A stretch of 64,000 nt of DNA from the NCBI GenBank assembly GCA_035638075.1, contig DASRAU010000046.1:62001-126000 (forward strand), in the 5' to 3' direction. The DNA is from DASRAU01 sp035638075 (GTDB lineage: Bacteria; Acidobacteriota; Polarisedimenticolia; Gp22-AA2). Positions within the stretch are counted from its first letter, which is position 1; every line of letters starts with the position of its first letter. The translations under genes and the position numbers were made by a program. The notes beneath the pieces were generated by a model. It was not told where the DNA came from. It saw only the letters and a program-made list of their open reading frames with translations, and ran no database searches. This document shows, piece by piece, positions 41,345-51,078 of the stretch.

Positions 41345-42259
41345 TCACCTCCCCTGGAGACCGCCGCCCCAGCGATGCTGCCACCCGAGGCCGGTCAGGA
41401 GAAAATCGTCCCCCACCCGCGTGGACACCCCGTTGCTGACGTAGAACTTGAGCGAATTGCGCCGGTCGATCGGGAACGCCGCCGTGAGGCCGGCGCGCCA
41501 GTTGCGCTGCAGGTCGTCGCTCACGACCCCGTCCACCGTGGAGCGGCCGCCGGTGTACCAGGTGGCGTCGAAGGCGGTCCAGATGTTGCGCGGGAAGAGA
41601 TAGATGACGTGGCCCTGGGCCGAGTAGATCGGGTCCTGCGAGCGGTGCTGCCCCCCGAAGAAGTCGTCGTTGTCGGTGTAGACATTGACCGCCCCGGTTC
41701 CCTCGAGAATCCAGTGACCGAGCGCCTTCGACAACCCGAATTCCGGCTTGAACGCCCAGCGGTTCGTCCCGAGGTTGACGAGACGATCCGGGTCGTACTG
41801 CCCGAGCGGCGCGCTGACCTGCAGGCTCACGCCAACGACGAGGTCCTGGTGGTAGTCGCGGAACTCCGGCAGTCTCAATGCCGGCGCGCCGTGCAGGTTG
41901 ATCGCGAAGCGCACCGCCGGATCGCCGAAGCCGTTCACGTCGCGCGTGCGGAACTCCCCGGTCGCCTCCAGCGTCGCCTCCCCCGACAGCCACGCATAGG
42001 CGACCAGCCCCTGAACCTGCGCCGAACGCCCGGCGACCGCGATCGAGCGGGAATACGCGACGAACGTCGATTGCACGGTGAGCGAGGCGTCGTTCAGCGG
42101 GACGGAGGGATCCAGCAGCACGCCGCCGGTGGAACGGGCGTACCCGCCGATGAGGAAGTTCACGCCGATCGGCGCGTTCGAGAAAAGACGCGGCTCGATC
42201 GACTGCCCGCACGCCGGCAGCGGGCTTCCGAAGACGATCGCCAGCGCGGCCAGGAGCAT
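41345..42259 (-). CDS. Outer-membrane protein of the meta-pathway phenol degradation-like family
   Basis: The 304-residue product has a hydrophobic signal peptide and regular beta-strands matching the Phenol_MetA_deg/transporter-like barrel group. Recognisable segments are SIEPRLFSNAPIGVNFLIGGYARSTGG near the start and WRAGLTAAFPIDRRNSLKFYVSNG near the C-terminus. Such barrels are suggested channels for hydrophobic compounds. The start may be ATG 42259, with TACCAC 8 bases upstream, or ATG 42301, which adds an Arg-rich n-region but overlaps the divergent gene. Operon with the Cax-like gene (4-base gap). Confidence 0.7.
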   Translation of the reverse strand: MLLAALAIVFGSPLPACGQSIEPRLFSNAPIGVNFLIGGYARSTGGVLLDPSVPLNDASLTVQSTFVAYSRSIAVAGRSAQVQGLVAYAWLSGEATLEATGEFRTRDVNGFGDPAVRFAINLHGAPALRLPEFRDYHQDLVVGVSLQVSAPLGQYDPDRLVNLGTNRWAFKPEFGLSKALGHWILEGTGAVNVYTDNDDFFGGQHRSQDPIYSAQGHVIYLFPRNIWTAFDATWYTGGRSTVDGVVSDDLQRNWRAGLTAAFPIDRRNSLKFYVSNGVSTRVGDDFLLTGLGWQHRWGGGLQGR

Positions 42260-42267
42260 GGGGGCGC

Positions 42268-42277
42268 GTGGTACCCT
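42268..42277. promoter_or_regulatory. Overlapping divergent -10 boxes sharing a GGTACC palindrome
   Basis: On the plus strand TACCCT (42272-42277) ends 9 bases before the ATG at 42287. On the minus strand TACCAC (plus 42268-42273) ends 8 bases before the ATG at 42259. They share the palindrome GGTACC at 42270-42275. Both genes lack ribosome sites, so both could be leaderless and mutually exclusive. Confidence 0.45.
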
Positions 42278-42286
42278 CCCGCTCCG

Positions 42287-42919
42287 ATGATCCGGGTGCA
42301 TACGGCGGCGGCCGCGGTCCTGCTTGGTCTCGCGCTTGCGACCTTCCCGGCTCTGGCCGCCGGCGAGCCACCGGCCTCCTCCTGGGAGACCACCCTGACC
42401 GGCAACGGCTATCTCTTCCCGGGCGAAGGGGATTTCCTGCTCGGCATCGCGGCCGCCGATCACGGGCCGCTCCATCTCGAGGGCCGCTTCAACTACGAGG
42501 ACCGCGACACCGTCTCGTTCTTCGGCGGCTGGAACTGGTCCACCGGCAAGACGGTCGAGCTGACCGTGACGCCGATGCTCGGCGCGGCCGCCGGTGACAC
42601 GGACGCGGTGATGCCCGGCCTCGAGCTGAGCCTCGCGTGGAAGCAGCTCGACTACTACTTCGAAGGGGAAGTCCTGTTCGACCTGCACGACCACGCCGAC
42701 GACTTCGTCTACGGGTGGAGCGAGCTGGGCTGGACCCCTTACGACTGGCTGCGGGTCGGCTTCGTCGGCCAGCGGACGCGCGTCTACGACACCGGGCTCG
42801 ACATCCAGCGCGGCCTGCTCTTCCAGGGCCTCGCCGGGGGCTGGTCCTTCGGGGTGGACTGGTTCAACCCGCGAAGCGACGACGAGTTCACCGTGGCGGT
42901 CCTCGAGGTCACCTTCTGA
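42287..42919 (+). CDS. Small exported outer-membrane barrel protein
   Basis: The 210-residue product has a signal peptide (cleavage near residue 25, LAA) and strand-rich mature sequence: WETTLTGNGYLFPGEGDFLLG, then repeated short strands with Asp/Tyr/Trp, ending in FTVAVLEVTF with terminal Phe. I do not recognise the family. Its stop overlaps the YihY frame at 42916-42919. The start at 42287 has a -10-like box 9 bases upstream and no ribosome site. Confidence 0.7.
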   Translation: MIRVHTAAAAVLLGLALATFPALAAGEPPASSWETTLTGNGYLFPGEGDFLLGIAAADHGPLHLEGRFNYEDRDTVSFFGGWNWSTGKTVELTVTPMLGAAAGDTDAVMPGLELSLAWKQLDYYFEGEVLFDLHDHADDFVYGWSELGWTPYDWLRVGFVGQRTRVYDTGLDIQRGLLFQGLAGGWSFGVDWFNPRSDDEFTVAVLEVTF

Positions 42920-43791
42920 CGCCCTCATGGCCGCGCTACCGTGCCGCGCTCGCGCTCGCGGTGCGCCGCTGGATCGACGCGCGCACCCCGCTGTTCTCGG
43001 CCGCGCTCGCGTTCCAGGCGCTCCTGGCCATCGGGCCCGCGCTGCTCATGCTGCTGGCGGTGGCGGGGCGGTTCCTCGGGCAGGAGCGGACGCAGCGCAG
43101 CCTCTTCGACGCGGCCAACCGCTTCGTCGGGCACGGGGCGGACCAGATGCTGACGGCCCTCCTGCAGTTCATCCAGGCGGGGCGCCCGCACGTGGTCGGC
43201 ACCATCGTCGGCGCCGCGCTGTTCGTCTACTCCGCCTCCTCCTTCTTCGCGCGGCTGCGCGACGCCTTCGACGACATCTGGGGCGTGCACTCGCCGGGAT
43301 TCGGCCGGGCGGTTTTGGAGCGGCTCCTGTCGATGGCCGAGGCGGTGGTGGCCGCCGCCGCGGCGCTGTTCCTGCTGGCGGCCGCGGCGCTGCGGACCGT
43401 CGTCGGACCCGCGGTGGCGGAATTCGGCTCGGCCGGGGCGATCATGTGGATCGCCTGGACCTACGCCGCCACCTTCATGATGACGTTCGGAGGGCTGACG
43501 GCGGCGTTCCACTGGATCCCTTCCGCGCGCCCGCGCCCGGGATGGGGGGCGGCCGCGGCCGGGGCGTTGCCGGCGACCATGCTCCTGAACCTCGCCAGCC
43601 ACCTGTTCGGCCTCGTCGTCGTGCGCAGCACGATCGCCTCGCTCTACGGCGCCGCCGCGAGCGTCATCATGTTCCTCCTGAGCGTCTACTACAGTGCCGC
43701 GATCGTCCTGTTCGGAGCGGAGGTCTGCCGCGCCTGGGAGCAGGTGGCCGGGACCCCCGCGCCGCGCGGCGCCGAAGCCCCCGGCATCTGA
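42916..43791 (+). CDS. YihY/BrkB-family membrane protein
   Basis: The 291-residue protein has six hydrophobic segments and the YihY family pattern of an N-terminal amphipathic segment (VRRWIDARTPLFSAALAF), a central IGPALLML helix, and FMMTFGGLTAAFHWIP. The family is unrelated to RNase BN activity, and its transport function is not settled. The start is uncertain: no ATG is available. CTG at 42916 overlaps the preceding stop (CTGA) and follows a GAGG site, which keeps the conserved N-terminal segment, whereas GTG at 42961 would remove 15 conserved residues. Confidence 0.75.
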   Translation: MTPSWPRYRAALALAVRRWIDARTPLFSAALAFQALLAIGPALLMLLAVAGRFLGQERTQRSLFDAANRFVGHGADQMLTALLQFIQAGRPHVVGTIVGAALFVYSASSFFARLRDAFDDIWGVHSPGFGRAVLERLLSMAEAVVAAAAALFLLAAAALRTVVGPAVAEFGSAGAIMWIAWTYAATFMMTFGGLTAAFHWIPSARPRPGWGAAAAGALPATMLLNLASHLFGLVVVRSTIASLYGAAASVIMFLLSVYYSAAIVLFGAEVCRAWEQVAGTPAPRGAEAPGI

Positions 43792-43814
43792 TCGGCGGCC
43801 GCGCCCGGCGAAGA

Positions 43815-45413
43815 TCACGGCTCGTACATGAACGACGCCAGGGCGCGGCGGAGGTCACGGGGCCGGCGGGCGCGGGCCAGCCCCATCGACCAGGCCTTCG
43901 CGGCGACGGCGGCGGCTATCGACCGCGAGATCCGGCGGATGTCGCGCAGCGGCGGGTAGAGCGAGCCCGCCTCGAGATCGCGCGGCCGGACGAGATCCGC
44001 GAGCGTGCGCGCCGCCGCCAGGAACAGCTCGTCGGGCAGTCCCTTCGCCTTGCAGAAGATCGCCCCCAGGCCGATCCCCGGGAAAACGTAGGCGTTGTTC
44101 CCCTGCCCCGGGCGACGGGTCTTCCCCCCGAGCGCCACGGGGAGAAACGGGCTGCCGCTGGCGAAGACGGCACGCCCCCCGCTCCACTCGTACGCCTGCG
44201 CGGCGGTGCACTCCGCCTTCGAGGTGGGATTCGAGAGCGCGAAGACGAGCGGCTGCTCGTTGTGCCGGGCCATCCGCTCGATCGCCTCGCGGGTGAAGGT
44301 TCCCGGCGACCCGGTGGCGCCGATGAGCACCTGCGGCTTCAGCGCGTCGATCGCCTCGAGGAAGCCCAGCGGCGGGTGCGCGTGCGCGTAGGGGCGGTTG
44401 TGCTCGAGCAGGTCGTCCCGTCCGGCGACCACGAGCCCCTTCACGTCCACGAACCACAGCCTTCGGCGCGCCTCCTCGGGTGCAAGACCCGCGTCGACGA
44501 AGGCCGCCACCATGAGATCGGCGATGCCGGTCGCCGCCGAGCCGGCGCCCAGGAAGAGGATGGTCAGGTCCTCGAAGCGGCGACCGGTGACGCGGGTCGA
44601 GGCGAGCACGCCCGCCAGGACCACGGCCGCGGTCCCCTGGATGTCGTCGTTGAAGCAGAGGAGACGCTCCCGGTATCGCTTCAGAAGCGCGTAGGCGTTC
44701 GGCGTCAGGAAGTCCTCGAACTGCAGCAGCGCGTCCGGATACCGCGATCGCACCGCGTCGACGAACTCGTCCACGAGCGCGAAGTACGGACGTGGCTTGA
44801 TGCGGCGGCGCGGGTAACCGAGGTAGAGGGGATCCTCGAGGAGCGACGCGGTGTCGGTGCCGACGTCGAGCGTCACCGGCAGGCACGCCTCGGGGGGGAT
44901 CCCCGCGCAGGCGGTGTAGAGGGCCAGCTTGCCGATCGGGATCCCCATCCCGTTGGCCCCGAGATCGCCGAGGCCGAGGATCCGCTGGCCGTCGGTCACG
45001 ACGATCACCCGGATGTCCTTGTCGGGCCAGTTGCCGAGCATGCGGCGGATGCGACCGCGGTCGTCGGGGGTGATGAAGAACCCCTTCGGCTCGCGCGCGA
45101 TGTGCGAGAACTCGCGGCACGCCTCCCCCACGGTCGGCGTGTAGATCCACGGCATGACCTCTTCGATGTGGTCGATCAACGTCCGGTAGAACAGGCGCTC
45201 GTTTCTTTCCTGCAGCCCGGACAGGAGCATGTAACGGTCGATGTCCCGCGGCAGGCGGCGCAGGTTCGTCATCACCCGATCGACGAGACGCGCCTCGCTC
45301 CACACCCGGTGCGGCAGGAGCCCCTGAAGCCCGAGCCGCACCCGCTCGGTGCGCGAGTACGCGATGCCCCGGTTCAGGTGCTTGTCGCGCAGGATGTCGA
45401 ACCCCTTCTTCAT
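43815..45413 (-). CDS. maeA: NAD-dependent malic enzyme (oxaloacetate-decarboxylating)
   Basis: The 532-residue enzyme oxidatively decarboxylates malate to pyruvate and CO2. The signatures are PWIYTPTVGEACREFSHI (active-site Tyr), CFNDDIQGTAAVVLAGV (metal-binding Asp), the NAD fold FLGAGSAATGIADL, and FALSNPTSKAE. Length is in the range of E. coli MaeA (565). Its ATG overlaps the asparaginase stop (TGATG, 45411-45415), so it is coupled to the amino acid genes upstream. With aspartase making fumarate and a fumarase elsewhere, it would turn aspartate carbon into pyruvate. Confidence 0.93.
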   Translation of the reverse strand: MKKGFDILRDKHLNRGIAYSRTERVRLGLQGLLPHRVWSEARLVDRVMTNLRRLPRDIDRYMLLSGLQERNERLFYRTLIDHIEEVMPWIYTPTVGEACREFSHIAREPKGFFITPDDRGRIRRMLGNWPDKDIRVIVVTDGQRILGLGDLGANGMGIPIGKLALYTACAGIPPEACLPVTLDVGTDTASLLEDPLYLGYPRRRIKPRPYFALVDEFVDAVRSRYPDALLQFEDFLTPNAYALLKRYRERLLCFNDDIQGTAAVVLAGVLASTRVTGRRFEDLTILFLGAGSAATGIADLMVAAFVDAGLAPEEARRRLWFVDVKGLVVAGRDDLLEHNRPYAHAHPPLGFLEAIDALKPQVLIGATGSPGTFTREAIERMARHNEQPLVFALSNPTSKAECTAAQAYEWSGGRAVFASGSPFLPVALGGKTRRPGQGNNAYVFPGIGLGAIFCKAKGLPDELFLAAARTLADLVRPRDLEAGSLYPPLRDIRRISRSIAAAVAAKAWSMGLARARRPRDLRRALASFMYEP

Positions 45414-46489
45414 CAGTACTCCTCGAACATCCGCTGGATCTCCTTCGGGTCCTGCGTCTTCGTCATCGCCAGGCGCAGCAGCACGCGCGCCTTCTGCGGA
45501 TTGTGCTCGAGCGAGGCGACGAACCCGAACTTGTCGTCGTCCACCTCGACCTTGCGCCCCACCTCCCCGGTGGCGACGCGCGAGGAGCGCACGCAGACGA
45601 TCCCCTTCTTCGCCTGCGCCGCCAGCGCATCGAGCGCCGCCTGCGTCATGTTGCCGTTGCCCACCCCGGCGACGACGATCCCCTTCGCGCCGGCGGCGAC
45701 GGCGGCGTCGATCAGCTTCCCGTCCATGTTCTCGTAGGCCATGATGATGTCCACCCGCGGCATCGGCGCAACGTTGCCGGCGAACTCCGACCCGGTGGTG
45801 TTGCGGCCGACCGGGCCGCGGTACCAGTCGATGTCGCCGTAGGCGACGCGGCCGATGAGACCCGACTGCGGCGACAGGAAGGTCTGCACCGCCGTGGTGC
45901 TGGTCTTGGTGAGCGACGACGCGCCGTGGATCCAGTCGTTGACCACGACGAGCACGCCGCGCCCCGCCGCGTCCTTGTTCGCCGCCACGGCGACCGCGTT
46001 GAAGAAGTTCAGCGGCCCGTCCGCCGACAGCGCCGTGGAGGGGCGCATCGCGGCCGTCAGGACGACCGGCTTCTTCGACTTGACCACCAGGTTCAGGAAG
46101 TACGCGGTCTCCTCGATGGTGTCGGTGCCGTGGGTGATCACCACGCCGTCCACGTCGGACATCGCGGTCAGCTCGTTCACCCGCTTCGCCAGCTTCATCC
46201 AGACGTCGTCGTTCATGTCCTGCGAGCCGATGTTGGAGATCTGCTCGCCGCGCATCTTCGCCAGCTTCTGCGCCTGCGGCACGGCGGCGAGGAGCTGCTC
46301 CACGCCGACCTGGCCCGACTTGTAGCCGGCCTGCACGTCGCTCGCGGCGGCCCCGGCGATGGTGCCCCCGGTGGCGAGGACGACGATCGACGGCAGCGCC
46401 GCCTGTCCCGCCGGAGCGGGCGCGGCGGCCGCGAGGACGGCACACGCCAGGGGGACGAACACGGAACGGGACACACGGGAGAGCGACAT
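45413..46489 (-). CDS. ansB: Exported L-asparaginase (type II)
   Basis: The 358-residue enzyme hydrolyses asparagine, and sometimes glutamine, to the acid plus ammonia. It has a signal peptide (about 1-31), so it acts in the periplasm as type II enzymes do. The two catalytic threonine blocks are VVLATGGTIAG near residue 37 and VVITHGTDTIEETAYFL near residue 117. The C-terminal domain has VVAGVGNGNM. Mature length (about 327) matches AnsB. The ATG at 46489 is preceded by TAGGAGGA, which also contains the stop of the AspT-like gene. Product aspartate would feed aspartase or the AspT-like exchanger. Confidence 0.93.
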   Translation of the reverse strand: MSLSRVSRSVFVPLACAVLAAAAPAPAGQAALPSIVVLATGGTIAGAAASDVQAGYKSGQVGVEQLLAAVPQAQKLAKMRGEQISNIGSQDMNDDVWMKLAKRVNELTAMSDVDGVVITHGTDTIEETAYFLNLVVKSKKPVVLTAAMRPSTALSADGPLNFFNAVAVAANKDAAGRGVLVVVNDWIHGASSLTKTSTTAVQTFLSPQSGLIGRVAYGDIDWYRGPVGRNTTGSEFAGNVAPMPRVDIIMAYENMDGKLIDAAVAAGAKGIVVAGVGNGNMTQAALDALAAQAKKGIVCVRSSRVATGEVGRKVEVDDDKFGFVASLEHNPQKARVLLRLAMTKTQDPKEIQRMFEEY

Positions 46490-46498
46490 GGATTCCTC

Positions 46499-48175
46499 CT
46501 AACGGGTCAGAAGCACGATGACGGGGCCCCACGCGGTCAGCAGCACGTTGCCGATCGCGTACGGGACCGTGTAGCCGAGCACGGGAAGCTTGCTCTGCGC
46601 TTCGTCCTGGAGCGAGCGCAGCGCGGCGGTGACCGTGCCGGCGCCGGAGCAGGCGCCGAGCAGGATGACCGGATTCATCTTCAAGAGGAAGCGGCCCACC
46701 AGGATCGCCACCAAGTGCGGCACGACCGCGACCACGAAGCCGACCAGGAGCAGGCTCGGACCGGTCTGCTTCAGCCCGGCGACGAAGCCCGGGCCGGCGT
46801 TGAGCCCGACGACGCCGATGAAGACGGCGAGGCCGATGGTGTCGAAGACCCACAGCGCCGGCTCGGGGATCCGTCCGAAGGTCGGGCGCACCGAGCGCAG
46901 CCAGCCGAAGAGGAGTCCCATGACGAGAGCACCCCCGCTGGCGGTGAGCATGAGCGGCAGACCGGCGACCTCGATTGACAGCAGCCCGAAGAGTCCCCCC
47001 ACGAAGATGCCGAGCCCGACGAAGACGACGTCGGTGGCGCTCGACGGGCGCTCGATGTAGCCGAGGGCTTTCCCGGCCCGCTCCACGTCGCGCAGCGCTC
47101 CCGACAGCCGCAGCAGGTCGCCACGCTCGAGCCGGGTCGAGGCGGAAAACGGGATCTCCTGCCCGCCCCGGACGAGGGACTCGAGCGCGACCCCGCGTCC
47201 GTGCCGCTCGGCCACCTGGCGCATCGTCACGTCGACCAGCTCCCGGTTCGTCAGGACGACGTCGAGAGTCGCCACCGGGAAGTCGAGCAGGCGCCGATCG
47301 TCCACCTCGGTCCCCCCCTCGAGGCCGCCGGCCAGGACACGTCTCCGGGCGGCGATCGCGACCACGTCCCCCTCCGCGAGCTTCGTCTCCGGGGCCGCGA
47401 CGAGGAGCTTGCGGCCGCGGCGGATGCGCTCGACGAAGACACGCTCCGGGGCGAACGACTCCTCGAACGCCCGCACCGTCCCGCCGGCGCGCGAGGCGCC
47501 GAGGCGATAGGAGCGCATCGACCACTCGCGGTAGGCCGGCTCCTCCCCCTCTTCCTCCTCGGGGCCGCTCCCCTGGAGCTCCTGCTGGAGCTTCTTCGCC
47601 TCCGCCTTCAGATCGATCCGCAGCAGCCGCGGCGCGAGGCTCGACAGGAACCAGACGACGAACCCGGTGCCGACGAGATACGAGACGGCATAGGCGATCG
47701 GGATGTTGTTGAGCAGGCGCTCGGTCTCGGCGGGGGCCAGTCCCAGCCGGCCGATCGTGTCGCCGGCGGTGCCGATGACCGTCGACTCGGTGAAAGCCCC
47801 CGCCAGGAGCCCGGCGGCGGTGCCGCAGTCGTAGCCGAAGACCTTCGCCGCGATGAGCGTCGCGGCCAGGCTCGTGACGCACAGCACGACCGTGACCACG
47901 ACCTGGGGGATCGCGCCTTTCCCCAGGCCGCGGATGAACTGCGGGCCGACCTTGTATCCCGTGGCGAAGAGGAACAGGTCGAAGAAGACCACCTTGACCA
48001 GCGGGTCCACCGGAATCGCCAGCTGCCCGATGACCACCCCCGCGATGAGGGTGCCGACGACGTTGCCGAGGGTGAAGCCGCCCAGGCGGAGGCGCCCGAG
48101 GACGAACCCGCACGCGAGCGTCAGGAAGATCGCCAGCTCCGGATGCGTCCGCAGCGCGGTCACGACCCAGGTCAT
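46499..48175 (-). CDS. Aspartate:alanine antiporter-family exchanger (AspT/YidE-type)
   Basis: The 558-residue protein shows two sets of about five hydrophobic segments, with a repeated family motif in each half (LFLFATGYKVGPQFIRGLGKG and GLNAGPGFVAGLKQTG). A central cytosolic region with two TrkA-C-like regulatory domains (about 195-385) separates them, as in AspT and YbjL. AspT exchanges aspartate for alanine across the inner membrane, coupling decarboxylation to energy gain. Here an L-Asp/L-Ala or dicarboxylate exchange is inferred. The start overlaps the DASS stop (ATGA at 48172-48175). Confidence 0.85.
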   Translation of the reverse strand: MTWVVTALRTHPELAIFLTLACGFVLGRLRLGGFTLGNVVGTLIAGVVIGQLAIPVDPLVKVVFFDLFLFATGYKVGPQFIRGLGKGAIPQVVVTVVLCVTSLAATLIAAKVFGYDCGTAAGLLAGAFTESTVIGTAGDTIGRLGLAPAETERLLNNIPIAYAVSYLVGTGFVVWFLSSLAPRLLRIDLKAEAKKLQQELQGSGPEEEEGEEPAYREWSMRSYRLGASRAGGTVRAFEESFAPERVFVERIRRGRKLLVAAPETKLAEGDVVAIAARRRVLAGGLEGGTEVDDRRLLDFPVATLDVVLTNRELVDVTMRQVAERHGRGVALESLVRGGQEIPFSASTRLERGDLLRLSGALRDVERAGKALGYIERPSSATDVVFVGLGIFVGGLFGLLSIEVAGLPLMLTASGGALVMGLLFGWLRSVRPTFGRIPEPALWVFDTIGLAVFIGVVGLNAGPGFVAGLKQTGPSLLLVGFVVAVVPHLVAILVGRFLLKMNPVILLGACSGAGTVTAALRSLQDEAQSKLPVLGYTVPYAIGNVLLTAWGPVIVLLTR

Positions 48176-49578
48176 CGCGCCACCATCAGCAGCCACGGCG
48201 TCCCAACCGCCAGATAGAGGACCAGGCAGAACGCCGTGGTCAGGGCGCCGAGCTTGTAGAGATCCCCCTGCGACAGGTAGCCGCTCCCGGCGAACAGCAG
48301 GTTGGCGCTCGAGGCCTGCGGCGTGATGGAGGAGAACCAGTTGGTCGCGAACAGCAGATGAAAGGCGAGCGGCGCCGGGGCGACCCCGAGCTTCACCCCG
48401 ACCCCGAGGAAAACGCCGAACAGGGCCAGCAGGTGCGCGGTCTGGCTGACGAACAGGTAGTGCAGCAGGGCATAGGCGACCACGAGCAGGATCCCCGCCG
48501 GCAGCGGCGACAAACCCTCCAGCCGGCCGACCAGGCGCTGGCCGAGGAACTCCATGAACCCGAGCTTGTTGAGCTGGTCGCTCATCGTGAACAGGACCGC
48601 GAACCAGATGAACGTCGCGAGGACGTCTCCTTCCTTCGCGATGTCGTCGAGGGTGAGCACCGCCGTCGCGAGCAGCAGGCCGAGCCCGAGGAAGGCGACC
48701 GCGGTGGCGTCCACTCCGAGCATCGCCGACGTGCCCCACAGGGCGACCATCCCGACGAAGGTGGCCGCGACGATCTTCTCGTCGCGCGTCAAAGGGCCGA
48801 GCGCCGCGAGCGCTTTGCGCGCCTCCGCCGGGGCGTCCGGCGTCGCCGTCACCTCGGGCCGGATGACTTTGTAGAGAAAGACGGGAAGAAGCGCCATGGC
48901 GGCGAGCGTCGGCACCGAGGCGGCGACGAGCCACGACCCGAAGCTGATCGTGACCCCCAGGCCGCGGGCGATCTCCGCCCCCAGCGGGTTGGCGGCCATC
49001 GCCGTGAGCCACAGCGCCGACGACAGCGACAGGCTGGCAATCCCCGAGAACATCAGGAACCGGCCGAGGCGTCTCCGATCCTCCCGGTCCGGCTTCGCCC
49101 CCGCCGCCTCGGCCACCGAGAAGACCAGCGGATACAGGACCCCCGAGCGCGCGGTGTTGCTCGGGAACGCCGGCGCGATGATCGCGTCCACCGCGAAGAT
49201 GCTGTACGACAGGCCGAGCGTCGAGCGGCCGAACAGCGCGATGACGCGGTAGCCGAGCCGCTGTCCCAGCCCGCACTTGACCACGGCGCGCGCCACGAGG
49301 AACGCGATGACGATCAGCAGGATGGTCGGGTTGCCGAAGCCGGCGTAAGCGTCCGCCGGAGCGAGCGTCCGCGTCAGCACCGCCGCCGCCACCGCGAGCA
49401 CCGAGGCGGTCAGGATCGGGAACGCCCCGATCACGACCGACAGGATGGCCGCAGCGAACAGCGCGAACAGGTGCCAGGCGGGCGGGGTCAGCCCTTCGGG
49501 GACGGGGAGCACCCACAACCCCGCCGCCGCCGCGAAGGCGGCGAGGCGGAGCCAGGCACTCCGGCCCGGGGGCTTCAC
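48172..49578 (-). CDS. DASS-family anion:Na+ symporter (C4-dicarboxylate/tricarboxylate type)
   Basis: The 468-residue protein has about 11-12 hydrophobic segments and the two DASS signatures: the first S-N-T loop (PAFPSNTARSGVLYPLV) and the second in SSITPQASSANLLFAGSGY. DASS carriers (SLC13/CitT/YbhI) take up malate, succinate, citrate or similar. In this cluster C4-dicarboxylate transport is the natural reading. The start is GTG at 49578, 10 bases after the aspA stop. It is followed by the AspT-like exchanger with 4-base overlap. Confidence 0.88.
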   Translation of the reverse strand: MKPPGRSAWLRLAAFAAAAGLWVLPVPEGLTPPAWHLFALFAAAILSVVIGAFPILTASVLAVAAAVLTRTLAPADAYAGFGNPTILLIVIAFLVARAVVKCGLGQRLGYRVIALFGRSTLGLSYSIFAVDAIIAPAFPSNTARSGVLYPLVFSVAEAAGAKPDREDRRRLGRFLMFSGIASLSLSSALWLTAMAANPLGAEIARGLGVTISFGSWLVAASVPTLAAMALLPVFLYKVIRPEVTATPDAPAEARKALAALGPLTRDEKIVAATFVGMVALWGTSAMLGVDATAVAFLGLGLLLATAVLTLDDIAKEGDVLATFIWFAVLFTMSDQLNKLGFMEFLGQRLVGRLEGLSPLPAGILLVVAYALLHYLFVSQTAHLLALFGVFLGVGVKLGVAPAPLAFHLLFATNWFSSITPQASSANLLFAGSGYLSQGDLYKLGALTTAFCLVLYLAVGTPWLLMVAR

Positions 49579-49588
49579 GACCCCGGTC

Positions 49589-51001
<1,413 letters not shown>

Positions 51002-51023
51002 GACGAACCTCCCTTCAAACCGC

Positions 51024-51062
51024 CCGCCGCCGGGACCGGCCAGGTGCCGGACCCGGCGGCGG
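51024..51062 (-). other. 17-bp stem-loop between glsA and aspA
   Basis: Plus bases 51024-51040 and 51046-51062 form a 17-bp inverted repeat with one mismatch and a 5-base loop (CAGGT). On the minus strand it starts 17 bases after the glsA stop and ends 23 bases before the aspA ATG. The following sequence has only a three-base T run, so it is either a weak or rho-assisted terminator/attenuator or an mRNA-processing/stability element dividing the operon. Confidence 0.6.
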
Positions 51063-51078
51063 TTCACATCTTTTCAGC

